Assembly (NCBI GenBank): GCA_017510075.1
Contig: JAFWNY010000018.1
Coordinates: forward strand, 26,579 to 90,578
DNA from: Candidatus Saccharimonadota bacterium
Lineage (GTDB): Bacteria; Patescibacteriota; Saccharimonadia; Saccharimonadales; Saccharimonadaceae
Reading direction: 5' to 3'
DNA: 64,000 nt
Shown here: positions 26,318-34,663 of the stretch, piece by piece
Layout of the letters: each line of letters begins with the position of its first letter
How positions within the stretch are numbered: the stretch's first letter is position 1
Translations under genes and position numbers: made by a program
Notes under the pieces: model-generated
Told to the model about the DNA's origin: nothing
The model's input: only the letters and a program-made list of their open reading frames with translations
The model's database searches: none

Positions 26318-26755
26318 TTACTTTTTCTCCTTTTTCGCCGCTGCTTTCTCAGACTTCACTGGCTTTTCAGCCTTTTCCGCCTTTGGCGCAGCTTTTTTAA
26401 CTTTCTCTTCGCCGGCGACCTCGACGAATATATTACTACTAATCTTCTCATATGGAAGCGCTCGGCCCCTAGAAGCTGGTACATAACGACGCATCCGTGT
26501 CCCTGAGGTCACGAAAATCCGCGCAATTCTTACCGTCTTCGGGTCAATCGACTTCCCGGAATTATTCAGCAAATTCGCATTTGCCGACTCCACCGCTTTC
26601 AAAACTGCTCGCGCTGCCCGCCGTGGTGTATGTTCCAAAATCACCACCGCATCCGCTACATAGCGGTCACGTACGAGTGAAGCCACAATGTTGGTCTTCC
26701 TCGGCTGCGAGTCAATTCCTTTCTCATATGCATGTGCAAAATATGTGTCCGCCAT
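26318..26755 (-). CDS. rplV: 50S ribosomal protein L22 (uL22) with basic tail
   Basis: 145 aa (E. coli 110). The core AREVVLRR-like region and the exit-tunnel hairpin RMRRYVPASRGRALPYEK are present. The last ~30 residues are a Lys/Ala/Glu tail similar in style to those of S5 and L23. Confidence 0.94.
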   Translation of the reverse strand: MADTYFAHAYEKGIDSQPRKTNIVASLVRDRYVADAVVILEHTPRRAARAVLKAVESANANLLNNSGKSIDPKTVRIARIFVTSGTRMRRYVPASRGRALPYEKISSNIFVEVAGEEKVKKAAPKAEKAEKPVKSEKAAAKKEKK

Positions 26756-26758
26756 AAT

Positions 26759-27049
26759 TTATTTTCCTTTCGCGGCTGCAGCTTCTGCAGCTTTCTTGCC
26801 ACCATGGCGCTTAAATTTACGAGTTGGCGCAAATTCACCGAGCTTATGACCAACCATGTTTTCCGAAATAAACACCGGTACGTGCACCTTGCCGTTATGC
26901 ACAGCAATCGTCCGCCCCACCATCTCTGGCGAAATCGTGGACTGGCGCGCCCAAGTCTTAATCACGGTGCGGTCTTCGCTGGAGAGGGCTGCCACCTTCT
27001 TTGCGAGTTTGTAGTCCACAAATGGACCTTTCTTTAGGCTCCTCGACAT
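26759..27049 (-). CDS. rpsS: 30S ribosomal protein S19 (uS19)
   Basis: 96 aa. [19 protein letters not shown] and [21 protein letters not shown] are diagnostic. One-base overlap with rplB. Confidence 0.97.
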   Translation of the reverse strand: MSRSLKKGPFVDYKLAKKVAALSSEDRTVIKTWARQSTISPEMVGRTIAVHNGKVHVPVFISENMVGHKLGEFAPTRKFKRHGGKKAAEAAAAKGK

Positions 27050-27885
27050 TATCTCCTCTTTCCTTCGTGGCGACTGCGCACGATCATTTTATTAGTTTTC
27101 TTATTGTGACGGGTACGATAACCCAAAGTGAGCTGACCCCACGGCGTCCTCGGTGCCTTACCTGAGCCATGACGACCACCGTCACCACCACCATGTGGGT
27201 GATCCGTTGCGTTCATCACGACACCACGTACGGTTGGGCGAATACCCTTGCGGCGCTTCCGACCAGCCGCACCGATTTTCACATTCTGATGCTGCAAGTT
27301 GGATACAGTACCGATCGAAGCTTCACACCCTACGAGCACCTTACGCACTTCACCAGATGGCATCTTGAGCGTAGCGTAACCATTCTCCTTTGCCATCAAC
27401 TGAGCCGAAGCACCTGCCGCGCGCACCATCTGGGCGCCCTTACCAGGAGTAAGCTCCACTGCATACACAAAGGTGCCCACTGGGATATTCTCGAGCGGCA
27501 TCCGGTTGCTTTCTTCTACTTCAATCTCCGCCCCAGTCTTAAAGGTAGTACCCTTCGTCATCTTGGTATCCGCGAGCACATAATAATACACACCGTTCTG
27601 GTCTTTCACCCGTGCGATTCGAGCTGAACGATTCGGATCATACTCAATTTCCTCTACCGTCAAAGTTAAACCCTTAGGTAGATTGTAAGTCATGATCCGA
27701 TAATGTCGCTTCACCCCGCCACCACGGTGTCGCACCGTAATCCGACCTTGGTTATTTTTACCCGCTTGTTGTTTCTTCGCTCTTGTCAACGATTTCAGCG
27801 GCTTTCGCGTCGTAATCTGATCGAAATCCTGCGTCGTCTTTTGACGCTGCGCCGGCGTAATCGGGCGATATGCTTTAATAGCCAT
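27049..27885 (-). CDS. rplB: 50S ribosomal protein L2 (uL2)
   Basis: 278 aa, normal length. [17 protein letters not shown] and the peptidyl-transferase-proximal loop [19 protein letters not shown] are present, including the conserved His in HPHGGG. One-base overlap with rplW. Confidence 0.98.
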   Translation of the reverse strand: MAIKAYRPITPAQRQKTTQDFDQITTRKPLKSLTRAKKQQAGKNNQGRITVRHRGGGVKRHYRIMTYNLPKGLTLTVEEIEYDPNRSARIARVKDQNGVYYYVLADTKMTKGTTFKTGAEIEVEESNRMPLENIPVGTFVYAVELTPGKGAQMVRAAGASAQLMAKENGYATLKMPSGEVRKVLVGCEASIGTVSNLQHQNVKIGAAGRKRRKGIRPTVRGVVMNATDHPHGGGDGGRHGSGKAPRTPWGQLTLGYRTRHNKKTNKMIVRSRHEGKRR

Positions 27886-28301
27886 TACTTATTCTCCTTC
27901 CCTGCATTCTTGTCCGCCTTCTTGGCCTCTTTCTCGGCCTTTTTGGCTTCCTTTGCGCTGGTTTTATTATTCTCTTCAGGCTCATCAAATACCTTAATTG
28001 AATCGCCTTTCTTCAAACGTACATAAGCGTACTTCTTATCCTGACGATGTGTAATCCCCGGATAAGCATGCTTACCCTTGCTGTACTTAGTCTTCTTGCC
28101 GTTACGAATCAGAGTCCGTACATCAGTTACCGTCACGTTAAACTCTTTTTCGACCAACTTTGCGATCTCTTGCTTGCTCATCGCCCGCTTCACTGGGAAC
28201 ACATAAGTCCGATTAGTTTGCTCGAGATAACTTTTCTCGGTCGCCCGCGGCTCCAAGAGATGAAGCTGCAAATTCACTTTTTCAGTTGTATTCTCTGCCA
28301 T
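27885..28301 (-). CDS. rplW: 50S ribosomal protein L23 (uL23)
   Basis: 138 aa (E. coli 100). Core LEPRATEKSYLEQTNRTYVF and VTDVRTLIRNGKKTKYSKG; the last ~35 residues are a Lys/Ala/Glu-rich tail. L23 sits at the tunnel exit and docks trigger factor and SRP. Confidence 0.94.
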   Translation of the reverse strand: MAENTTEKVNLQLHLLEPRATEKSYLEQTNRTYVFPVKRAMSKQEIAKLVEKEFNVTVTDVRTLIRNGKKTKYSKGKHAYPGITHRQDKKYAYVRLKKGDSIKVFDEPEENNKTSAKEAKKAEKEAKKADKNAGKENK

Positions 28302-28302
28302 T

Positions 28303-28902
28303 TTACTTCTCCTCTCCGATTAACCAAGCTTCGACCGCCTTCAATGCCTGCTCGCTAAACACGATCGCATCTGCATTCATAATATCAAACACATTAAGAT
28401 ACGTCGCGCGCACCAGCTTCACATTCGGTAAATTATTTGTTGAGCGCATTACTTCTGGCGTCTTCTCTGCGGCTACCGCCAGCACGTTCTTGCCATCTAG
28501 CTTCATATCCTTCAAAACCTTCGCAGCATCCTTAGTTTTACCAGTCAATTTCACATCCTTAGCCAGTACAAATACTGCCTTATCTGCATTTTTCATGCTA
28601 AGAGCCTGACGTACTGCCAATTGTTTGCTGCTCTTCGAAATCTTCTTGGTGAAGTTCTCATTGCCCGTGCGACCAAACGCCACACCACCATGACGCCAAA
28701 TCGGGTTACGCGTAGAGCCAAACCGTGCCCGACCAGTTCCTTTCTGCTTCCATGGTTTCTTGCCACCACCGCGAACTTCACCCCGCTTCAAAGTTTTCGC
28801 ATGCGAACTGCGCGAGTTGGCCAGATATGCATCGTAAGCAAGCTTGACGAGTTCATGATTTTCTACGGTCAGACCGAATATATCTTTATTCAAAGTTGCC
28901 AT
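28303..28902 (-). CDS. rplD: 50S ribosomal protein L4 (uL4)
   Basis: 199 aa. SSHAKTLKRGEVRGGGKKPW and GRARFGSTRNPIWRHGGVAFG form the tunnel loop. In E. coli L4 represses its own operon through the mRNA leader; here the rplC leader is structured and may be such a target, which is inference. Confidence 0.96.
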   Translation of the reverse strand: MATLNKDIFGLTVENHELVKLAYDAYLANSRSSHAKTLKRGEVRGGGKKPWKQKGTGRARFGSTRNPIWRHGGVAFGRTGNENFTKKISKSSKQLAVRQALSMKNADKAVFVLAKDVKLTGKTKDAAKVLKDMKLDGKNVLAVAAEKTPEVMRSTNNLPNVKLVRATYLNVFDIMNADAIVFSEQALKAVEAWLIGEEK

Positions 28903-28903
28903 A

Positions 28904-29524
28904 TTACTCCTTTCCCTCCACGCTTACAATTCCCTTACGTGGACCAGGCACAGCACCCTTAAGACCAATGAGGTTGTTCTCTGCGTCAATATAAGCGACA
29001 ACAAGGTTCTTCACGGTTACTTGATCATGCCCCATCCGGCCCGGCATCTTTTTGCCTTTCCAAACCTTCTGCGGGTACATCGAACCAATTGAACCAACCT
29101 TACGAATGTCGCCCTTAAACCCGTGCGTATTGCGCGATTCATTAAAATTGTGACGCTTCACCGTACCAGCATAGCCTTTGCCTTTACTCGTACCGGTCAC
29201 CGTCACCTTATCACCTAGCTTAAAGCTCTCGACCGTGAGGGAATCCCCCAGCTTCATTCCTTCAGGAATCACCTCTACGCGGAATTCCTTCAGGACTTTA
29301 GGATTAATATTTTCACCAGCCTTCTTAACGTGGCCAGCAACCGACTTGCTCAGATTCTTACCCTGACCGTAGCCCACTTGCACAGCATTATAACCATCGG
29401 TATCGACAGTCTTTATCTGAGTCACTGCACACGGACCAGCTTGGAGGATAGTCACCGGGGTAACTACACCGTCTTCGCCGATAATCTGGGTCATACCAAT
29501 TTTGGTGCCGAGAATGACTTGCAT
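28904..29524 (-). CDS. rplC: 50S ribosomal protein L3 (uL3)
   Basis: 206 aa. MQVILGTKIGMTQIIGEDG and GPGRRKG-like end PGPRKGIVSVEG are typical; RMGHDQVTVKNL is the central-loop end. It is the first gene of the operon; rpsJ (uS10), usual first gene, is not here. AAAGGAAAGGAATAGG precedes the ATG. Confidence 0.97.
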   Translation of the reverse strand: MQVILGTKIGMTQIIGEDGVVTPVTILQAGPCAVTQIKTVDTDGYNAVQVGYGQGKNLSKSVAGHVKKAGENINPKVLKEFRVEVIPEGMKLGDSLTVESFKLGDKVTVTGTSKGKGYAGTVKRHNFNESRNTHGFKGDIRKVGSIGSMYPQKVWKGKKMPGRMGHDQVTVKNLVVAYIDAENNLIGLKGAVPGPRKGIVSVEGKE

Positions 29525-29769
29525 CCTATTCCTTTCCTTTATTTATAGAGTTTTGCCTCTGATCATCAGGCAAAACCACTTTTATTATTTCCGCCTACCT
29601 CTAGTAGACTATTCCAGACGTAATTTTACCTCTGTACACCAAGTAAAATTACCTCTATAACACAGTTCTCACCCTCCACAGGCAAAACTGCACGTTTAAA
29701 ACTAGACTTTTGACCGGTTTCCCTAATTCGGGACCTTGTCTTATGCCTAGATGTAACCCCTCAATTATA
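29525..29769 (-). promoter_or_regulatory. Structured leader of the ribosomal operon
   Basis: About 230 nt between the -10 box and rplC with no reading frame. Three successive hairpins share a pattern on the minus strand: an arm around TTTTGCC or TTTTAC and a returning arm with AGAGGCAAAAC or AGAGGTAAAATTAC. AGAGGTA occurs three times. This could be an autogenous control site for a ribosomal protein; not matched to a known leader family. Confidence 0.55.
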
Positions 29770-29792
29770 GCACACTTTCCCCACCTTGTGAA
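29764..29792 (-). promoter_or_regulatory. Promoter of the rplC operon
   Basis: Minus strand TTCACA (29792-29787), 17-bp spacer, TGTGCTATAAT (-10 at 29769-29764). Confidence 0.85.
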
Positions 29793-29824
29793 CCCCTATT
29801 TTATCAAAGTATTTTTAGAAATTA

Positions 29825-29857
29825 AAGTCCCCCGCACTGGCTGTGCGGGGGCTTTTT
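29825..29857. terminator. Intrinsic terminator of the sigma/alpha-CTD gene
   Basis: Perfect 9-bp stem CCCCCGCAC/GTGCGGGGG around TGGCT; T5 follows on the plus strand and ACTTTAATTT on the minus strand. It lies just past the stop of the minus-strand gene at 29873. Confidence 0.82.
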
Positions 29858-29872
29858 ATTTTAGAAAGATAC

Positions 29873-30676
29873 TCAGTGACCGATGCTGAAATCGTATCCG
29901 ATCTTCTTCATCTTGTCATTGATTTCTGCTACCTCGAAAGGGCCAATGCCTCTCAAACCACTCCAAGACTCCTGAGGGCGATTGACAACGTCCGAAATCG
30001 TGTCGATTCCGGCACGTCTCAGAGCATTATACGCCCCAACAGTAAGGTTGAGCTCAGCAAGCCCTCCCATTCGGTTCTTCTGCAAATCAGCAAACTCAAC
30101 GATGGCCTCGTTAAGCTCCTTCGAAGCAACGAAGTTTATAACGGGGAGGTTGTTTCTCAGCCTCAGTTTTCTAATGGCTCTAGCCTCAAGCTGACGAGCA
30201 TACTCTGCAGTAACACCGAGAGAACGCCCGACATAGTCAAGGCTCTGACAAACCTCGTAATCAAGGCCGAAACGTCTGCTAAGGACTTCGTACTCCTTGT
30301 CAGAAAGACGATCCCGAAGAGAAAGCTTCACACTCTCAAGATCATCATCACTAATCCCGACAAAGTTTTCATACTCATCGCTGGAAAACTTATAAAGGTA
30401 ATCCGCGAGACTCTCCCGTCTCCTCAGGAAGACAGCCATATAAACATCTCTTACTCGAAAAGACATGACAAAATCCGTCTCAGGACGAATAAAGCCAGCC
30501 TGATTGAGCGCGGAGACGAGCTCCGCTTTCCACTTCGGAAGGTTATCCTCATATGCGACAGATCTGCCACACTGAATAACCTCCTCATCGGAATCGAAAT
30601 GTTTCTTCAAATAGGTTCGAGTAAGTGAAGACAAGTTCAACTTGTCCACCAAACAAAAAGCTTTTGCCAAAATCAT
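29873..30676 (-). CDS. Sigma region 4 / RNAP alpha-CTD fusion regulator
   Basis: 267 aa. Residues ~116-173 (LRDRLSDKEYEVLSRRFGL ... YARQLEARAIRKLR) match sigma-70 region 4, the -35-binding helix-turn-helix. Residues ~207-262 (LNLTVGAYNALRRAGIDTIS ... LRGIGPFEVAEINDKM) match the alpha-subunit C-terminal domain, including the helix-hairpin-helix GIGPFE. The first ~110 residues are unrecognised and helical. No regions 2 or 3 are present, so it is not a complete sigma factor. It may stimulate transcription by binding UP-type or -35 DNA while touching polymerase. AAGGAGGTAG precedes the ATG. Confidence 0.78.
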   Translation of the reverse strand: MILAKAFCLVDKLNLSSLTRTYLKKHFDSDEEVIQCGRSVAYEDNLPKWKAELVSALNQAGFIRPETDFVMSFRVRDVYMAVFLRRRESLADYLYKFSSDEYENFVGISDDDLESVKLSLRDRLSDKEYEVLSRRFGLDYEVCQSLDYVGRSLGVTAEYARQLEARAIRKLRLRNNLPVINFVASKELNEAIVEFADLQKNRMGGLAELNLTVGAYNALRRAGIDTISDVVNRPQESWSGLRGIGPFEVAEINDKMKKIGYDFSIGH

Positions 30677-30771
30677 CTACCTCCTTGGTATACATTTTAC
30701 TTGAACAGAAAACTTTTCCTTTCTTAAAAATTTTAATGTTCTACTTGCCCTTGTTTTTACCCTTAATAAAC

Positions 30772-30800
30772 ATTATAGCACAAATACTTATTTTTGTCAA
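30772..30800 (-). promoter_or_regulatory. Consensus promoter of the sigma/alpha-CTD gene
   Basis: Minus strand TTGACA (30800-30795), 17-bp spacer, TGTGCTATAAT (-10 at 30777-30772), with a ~95-nt leader to the ATG. Confidence 0.9.
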
Positions 30801-30845
30801 TATAAAAACAGTATGATTATCATACAACAAACTATACAACTAGCA

Positions 30846-30875
30846 TAAAATCCCCCGGTCACCACGGACCGGGGG
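30846..30875 (-). terminator. Intrinsic terminator
   Basis: 9-bp stem CCCCCGGTC/GACCGGGGG, followed on the minus strand by ATTTT; ends the gene at 30891. Confidence 0.85.
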
Positions 30876-30890
30876 GTCACTGAATTTAAG

Positions 30891-31508
30891 TTACTTATCT
30901 CTGACAAGGCGCACACGATATGCTTCACGCGCGGCAGAACCACAAGTACCAACATACTCGCACCCATACACCCTATCTTTTTCCTTCAGAAAGTAAAAAT
31001 AACGGTTAAGCGCAGTGGGATCCCGAGAATCGTCGTTCACTCCACAACTAGAAGCATAGCAACCACTATTTCCGACATTATGGATAAAGCTGGGGTCATG
31101 AGGATGCCAGTTATAATTGCTAACATCATCTTCCTGCACATACCCACCATAGACCAACCCCAATTTAGCCATCAAGATTCTATGATCGGTATCGCCATCC
31201 TCCGTTCCGAACTCCTCTAGCAACATATGCCACTCGTCGTCAGTTGGCAAGCGCCAGCCTCCGAGCGGATCATAGTCACCACTTTCGTCTTTAGACACTC
31301 TAGGCATCTTAAACGCCTCGAATTCATCTCGGGTCCAATAAAGCTTCAGGTTATTAGCCTCGACAACCCATAAATCTTCCGGAGCAACAATAATTTTAAG
31401 CCGCTCAGAGTGTACACCATTATCAGCCCAAGCATCAAAACTAGGGCACGCTTCACTTCCTCGTTTTTTCAACACGTCATACATGCCGATTTCTTTACTT
31501 AAATCCAT
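30891..31508 (-). CDS. FISUMP/DUF1566-like single-domain protein
   Basis: 205 aa, no signal peptide. The central GGWRLPTDDEWHMLLEEFG is the FISUMP/DUF1566 hallmark, and the end REAYRVRLVRDK mirrors the SVRCV ending of secreted FISUMP domains. It therefore looks like a cytoplasmic C-type-lectin-fold protein. Four cysteines near the C-terminus may pair or bind metal. AGGGGTGA serves as ribosome site. The role is unknown. Confidence 0.6.
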   Translation of the reverse strand: MDLSKEIGMYDVLKKRGSEACPSFDAWADNGVHSERLKIIVAPEDLWVVEANNLKLYWTRDEFEAFKMPRVSKDESGDYDPLGGWRLPTDDEWHMLLEEFGTEDGDTDHRILMAKLGLVYGGYVQEDDVSNYNWHPHDPSFIHNVGNSGCYASSCGVNDDSRDPTALNRYFYFLKEKDRVYGCEYVGTCGSAAREAYRVRLVRDK

Positions 31509-31634
31509 TTAAGGTTCACCCCTTTTCATTTTCTCATCCACAAAGGGATATTTCTATTGTAACATAATCGCCAAAAAAATCAACCCCCCACCAAGCTCTA
31601 CAACCTCTTCTCCCAAATTTTCACCAAATAAAAC

Positions 31635-31656
31635 AAACCCCGCCGTAGCGGGGTTT
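31635..31656 (-). terminator. Intrinsic terminator after hicB-like gene
   Basis: 9-bp stem AAACCCCGC/GCGGGGTTT around CGTA with GTTTTATTT following on the minus strand. Confidence 0.85.
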
Positions 31657-31682
31657 ATCACTTCCTTTCAGTCCTCATAATA

Positions 31683-32228
31683 TTACTTCAAATTCACTGC
31701 CTTCACCACGGCATCGGTCAGCAACCGGCTGAAGTTAACGCCAGCCTTAATGCCGATCTCGTTGGCCCAGTCAGGGATGGTAATCGTCTTCCTGACGTAA
31801 TCACCACCGTTACTGGCACAAGCTTCCTTAACCAGCGCCTCGGTCAGCAACCGGCTGAAATTAACGCCAGCTTCGGCGCCAATTTCGTTTACTTTTTTAG
31901 GGATCGTCAGCGTCTTCTTGACGAGACGGCTATCCCCGTTGATAAGACATTCACTAACCGGCACGAAGTGCAGACAGCAATTACGCATACCTGCCATCAT
32001 ACGGGCCGCTGTATCGGCGGAAGTTGGGGCAGGGATCACGACTTTCGGATCCCATCTTTTGGTCTTCGAACACCTATCAAAGATGTACGATGCCAAAACC
32101 GACTCGGCTCTTTCAATAGCCTCATCGAACTCAGTAGCCTTATACCTGAGAAATGGGAAATCGAGAAAGAATACATTATAAACATCCTTATCTTTCTCGA
32201 TGAGAACAGGGTAATTTACGTATTTCAT
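31683..32228 (-). CDS. HicB-like antitoxin with duplicated DNA-binding domain
   Basis: 181 aa. The N-terminal ~60 residues (YPVLIEKDKDVYNVFFLDFP ... ATEFDEAIERAESVLASYI) match the HicB partial RNase-H-like fold. Two near-identical C-terminal modules follow: VKKTLTIPKKVNEIGAEAGV and VRKTITIPDWANEIGIKAGV, each continuing NFSRLLT(E/D)A, the ribbon-helix-helix tail of HicB. The duplication is unusual, and no HicA toxin is adjacent. Its ATG overlaps the DUF3841 gene by four bases (ATGA), and GGAGGAG precedes it, so the two are co-translated and probably act together. Confidence 0.75.
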   Translation of the reverse strand: MKYVNYPVLIEKDKDVYNVFFLDFPFLRYKATEFDEAIERAESVLASYIFDRCSKTKRWDPKVVIPAPTSADTAARMMAGMRNCCLHFVPVSECLINGDSRLVKKTLTIPKKVNEIGAEAGVNFSRLLTEALVKEACASNGGDYVRKTITIPDWANEIGIKAGVNFSRLLTDAVVKAVNLK

Positions 32229-32779
32229 TTACACTCCTCCTCACCAAAATGTTCTTCCTGTTCTGGCACAACAAACAAGGTAACACCAATCACGTCTTCA
32301 AGCCTCAGCTCCCAAAACGTAATCTGACATCCTTCATCTGAATGCTCTCGAAAAATCCTCTGCCAAGAGTCAAGTTTCACCTTCTCTTGACATTCGCTAT
32401 CCATTTCTTCAAAGGAATCATATTCCTCATAGGTATCGAAAAACGGGTAATCATTTAAAACCGAATGCCAGCCATCAAAGTCCGACATTACTACACGGGA
32501 TTCATCAATTTCGACATCAACCCTTATCATCACATCACCAGGTACACCAAATCCCCCAGACATCCAATTAGGATTATCAATATCGGCAAAAGCCCACACA
32601 GGATACTCTATCTTCTCAGGCGGAACCCCAACACGACTAATCATCTGCTCGACCATCCAATCATAGGCATCCTTAAATCCCCACTCTTGAATAAAGCCAG
32701 ACTTTTTCGCATCGCAAACATACCTTCCCAACGCCAACTGGTTCAATATATTCAAGGACTGAATCGTGTAAAGCTTCAA
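32225..32779 (-). CDS. DUF3841 family protein
   Basis: 184 aa, starting at TTG 32779, which follows GGGGAGGTG; the longer GTG start at 32797 has no ribosome site. Starts KLYTIQSLNILNQLALGRYV and contains WMVEQMISRVG and YPVWAFADID, the DUF3841 pattern. The protein is acidic and Trp-rich. The four-base overlap with a HicB-like antitoxin suggests a toxin-antitoxin-like or regulatory pair. Biochemical function unknown. Confidence 0.72.
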   Translation of the reverse strand: MKLYTIQSLNILNQLALGRYVCDAKKSGFIQEWGFKDAYDWMVEQMISRVGVPPEKIEYPVWAFADIDNPNWMSGGFGVPGDVMIRVDVEIDESRVVMSDFDGWHSVLNDYPFFDTYEEYDSFEEMDSECQEKVKLDSWQRIFREHSDEGCQITFWELRLEDVIGVTLFVVPEQEEHFGEEECK

Positions 32780-32889
32780 AGCCTTCACCTCCCCCACAGA
32801 ATAAAAACTTATGCTTTAATTTTAACACACATTATCAAAAAAGTCAATACTATATATATTTTTCTATATTTTGTCAAACAAAAGAAAGA

Positions 32890-32907
32890 GGCGGTCTTTC
32901 GACCGCC
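32890..32907 (-). terminator. Intrinsic terminator
   Basis: GGCGGTC-TTTC-GACCGCC stem; the minus strand continues TCTTTCTTTTG. It ends the two-gene unit 33414-32916. Confidence 0.85.
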
Positions 32908-32915
32908 AATAGGAT

Positions 32916-33212
32916 TCACCCCCAACAATATTCGAAGCATACCACACCCCACTCCTTGTCCTCGCTCCAAGACGAGAAAGTTACATAAGTCATCATCGCG
33001 CTACCGAACTCGTAATCCCAGCGATGTTCAATCTTGACGATGTCAATATTAGTTCGCTTGATGAGCTTAGTGATCTTCTTACTTTCCCCACTGACATACG
33101 GAGAATAACCAGAAACCTCAAGCAATTGCTTGAGCAAGTCGAAAATCCTCTCACAAGGAGTCGGGATACCTCGGTAGGCATCATTGATTTTAGTGATGAT
33201 GTCGTTCAACAT
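32916..33212 (-). CDS. Hypothetical protein
   Basis: 98 aa from ATG 33212, one nt after the stop of the upstream membrane protein gene, with AAAGGGGGTG upstream. Contains an amphipathic helical N-terminus and a beta-rich C-terminal half with several Trp and Tyr residues. No family recognised. It is co-transcribed with the small membrane protein. Confidence 0.55.
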   Translation of the reverse strand: MLNDIITKINDAYRGIPTPCERIFDLLKQLLEVSGYSPYVSGESKKITKLIKRTNIDIVKIEHRWDYEFGSAMMTYVTFSSWSEDKEWGVVCFEYCWG

Positions 33213-33213
33213 T

Positions 33214-33414
33214 TCACACACCCCCTTTCTTCATAAGGTCTTTTCTTCGCCAGTAATACCTAGTGACACCCATGACCACTAACAGCTGGACGATCAACTC
33301 AACACCAGCTACCAATACGAACATGTTCTGAACGCCAACCAAAGTCAAGTAAACGTACAGAGCCATCTCAATGAAGATAACGAAGTAAAGGAAAACCAAA
33401 GTACGCTTCAACAT
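33214..33414 (-). CDS. Small two-helix membrane protein
   Basis: 66 aa from 33414 (AAGGAGGC upstream). Two hydrophobic helices (TLVFLYFVIFIEMALYVYLT and MFVLVAGVELIVQLLVVMGV) with a basic C-terminus (YYWRRKDLMKK). Coupled to the next gene through TGAAATG. Function unknown; small hydrophobic proteins of this form can be membrane regulators or toxins, but nothing decides this. Confidence 0.55.
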   Translation of the reverse strand: MLKRTLVFLYFVIFIEMALYVYLTLVGVQNMFVLVAGVELIVQLLVVMGVTRYYWRRKDLMKKGGV

Positions 33415-33539
33415 TCTTGCCTCCTTCTTAATGTACAGAGATAATTTATAAAACTGCAACTACCCTATATTATATATAACACACATTATCAAAAAGTCAA
33501 TACTTTTTACATATTTTTTCATCTACGCAAGCATAATTA

Positions 33540-34622
33540 TCATACACACGTATACTTATCCAACCACGCCTCCATAAACCCTTCAATCTTCCCATCCAGC
33601 ACCCCATCCACATCACTAGTCTCATATCCAGTCCGCGTATCCTTCACTAATTTATACGGCTGCATCACATAATTCCGTATCTGTTGCCCCCATCCTGCCG
33701 ATTCACCAGCACGCAAATCCACCAAGCTCGCCGCATGCTGTTCCATTTGCATCTGCGCTAATTTCCCACGCAATATTTCCATCGCCTTCTCCTTATTCTG
33801 ATGTTGCGAGCGCTCATTCTGAATCGCCACCGCAATCCCAGTCGGCAAATGCGTAATTCGCACCGCCGAATCCGTCGTATTCACCCCTTGCCCCCCGTGC
33901 CCACCGCTATGATACACATCTATCCGTAAATCTTTATCATCAATCACCACCTCGTCCGGCGCAGAGATCACCGGCAACACCTCCACCAGCGCAAAAGACG
34001 TCTGCCGTTTCTGATCCGCATTAAACGGCGATAACCTTACCAATCGATGTACCCCATGCTCCGACTTCAACCACCCATAAGCATTAGTACCAGAGATTTC
34101 ATACACCGCCGTTTTAATTCCAGCTTCTTCCCCCTCCACTCGCTCAATCCGAACAGCTCTAAACCCCTTCTTTTCACAAAACCTCAAATACATCCGCTCC
34201 AACATTCCTGCCCAATCCATTGCCTCAACTCCTCCAGCCCCCGAAGTTATCCTAAGAATCGCATCGTCTCCATCATATTTTCCAGTAAATCTAAGCGCTT
34301 TCTTTAGCTCATCATACTGCCTCTCCATCGCCTCAATCTGCCCAGTAATCTCATCCTTCAGATCCTCTCCCCCAATTTCCATCAATTCCTTCAAATCCTC
34401 AATCTGTGTCCTCAAAATCTCCCACGGCTCCACTTCCTCGTTCAGCCGTGCCAACTCTTGATTCTTCTCAGTCGCCGCCTTCACATCTCGCCAAATCTCC
34501 GGCTCTGCCACCTCACGCTCCAACTCTGCGACCTGCTCAACTTTCTCCGCAATCTCAAGCTTCTCATAACTCTTCAAAAACTCCCCCTCAAGCACTGTCA
34601 ATCTCTTCATCAAATCCTGCAT
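33540..34622 (-). CDS. prfB: Peptide chain release factor 2
   Basis: 360 aa from 34622. The stop-recognition tripeptide SPF (HRLVRLSPFNADQKR) and the catalytic GGQ (GGHGGQGVNTTDSAVRIT) are present, so UGA and UAA are read as stops. There is no in-frame TGA near the start, so the autoregulatory +1 frameshift of many prfB genes is absent. The ATG is six nt after a TATAAT box; the longer start at 34640 would lie upstream of the transcription start. Confidence 0.95.
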   Translation of the reverse strand: MQDLMKRLTVLEGEFLKSYEKLEIAEKVEQVAELEREVAEPEIWRDVKAATEKNQELARLNEEVEPWEILRTQIEDLKELMEIGGEDLKDEITGQIEAMERQYDELKKALRFTGKYDGDDAILRITSGAGGVEAMDWAGMLERMYLRFCEKKGFRAVRIERVEGEEAGIKTAVYEISGTNAYGWLKSEHGVHRLVRLSPFNADQKRQTSFALVEVLPVISAPDEVVIDDKDLRIDVYHSGGHGGQGVNTTDSAVRITHLPTGIAVAIQNERSQHQNKEKAMEILRGKLAQMQMEQHAASLVDLRAGESAGWGQQIRNYVMQPYKLVKDTRTGYETSDVDGVLDGKIEGFMEAWLDKYTCV

Positions 34623-34628
34623 ACACCT

Positions 34629-34656
34629 ATTATACCACACAAAATTGTGCTATAAT
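34629..34656. promoter_or_regulatory. Divergent, nearly palindromic leaderless promoter pair
   Basis: TATAAT for prfB on the minus strand (34634-34629) and TATAAT for the SpoU gene on the plus strand (34651-34656) are separated by 16 bp. The segment reads almost the same on both strands. Each -10 ends six (prfB) or seven (SpoU) nt before its ATG, so both genes share ~28 bp of control DNA and can hardly be transcribed simultaneously. Confidence 0.75.
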
Positions 34657-34663
34657 TACCCCT

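Noticed and set aside
29843..30628. 261-codon plus-strand frame opposite the sigma/alpha-CTD gene
   Set aside because: Shadow frame; the minus-strand protein has two recognisable domains, a promoter and a strong ribosome site.
33540..34622. UGA recoding as in SR1/Gracilibacteria
   Set aside because: RF2 with SPF and GGQ motifs is present, and conserved genes end at TGA without readthrough homology; tRNA-Trp in the array has CCA, not TCA.
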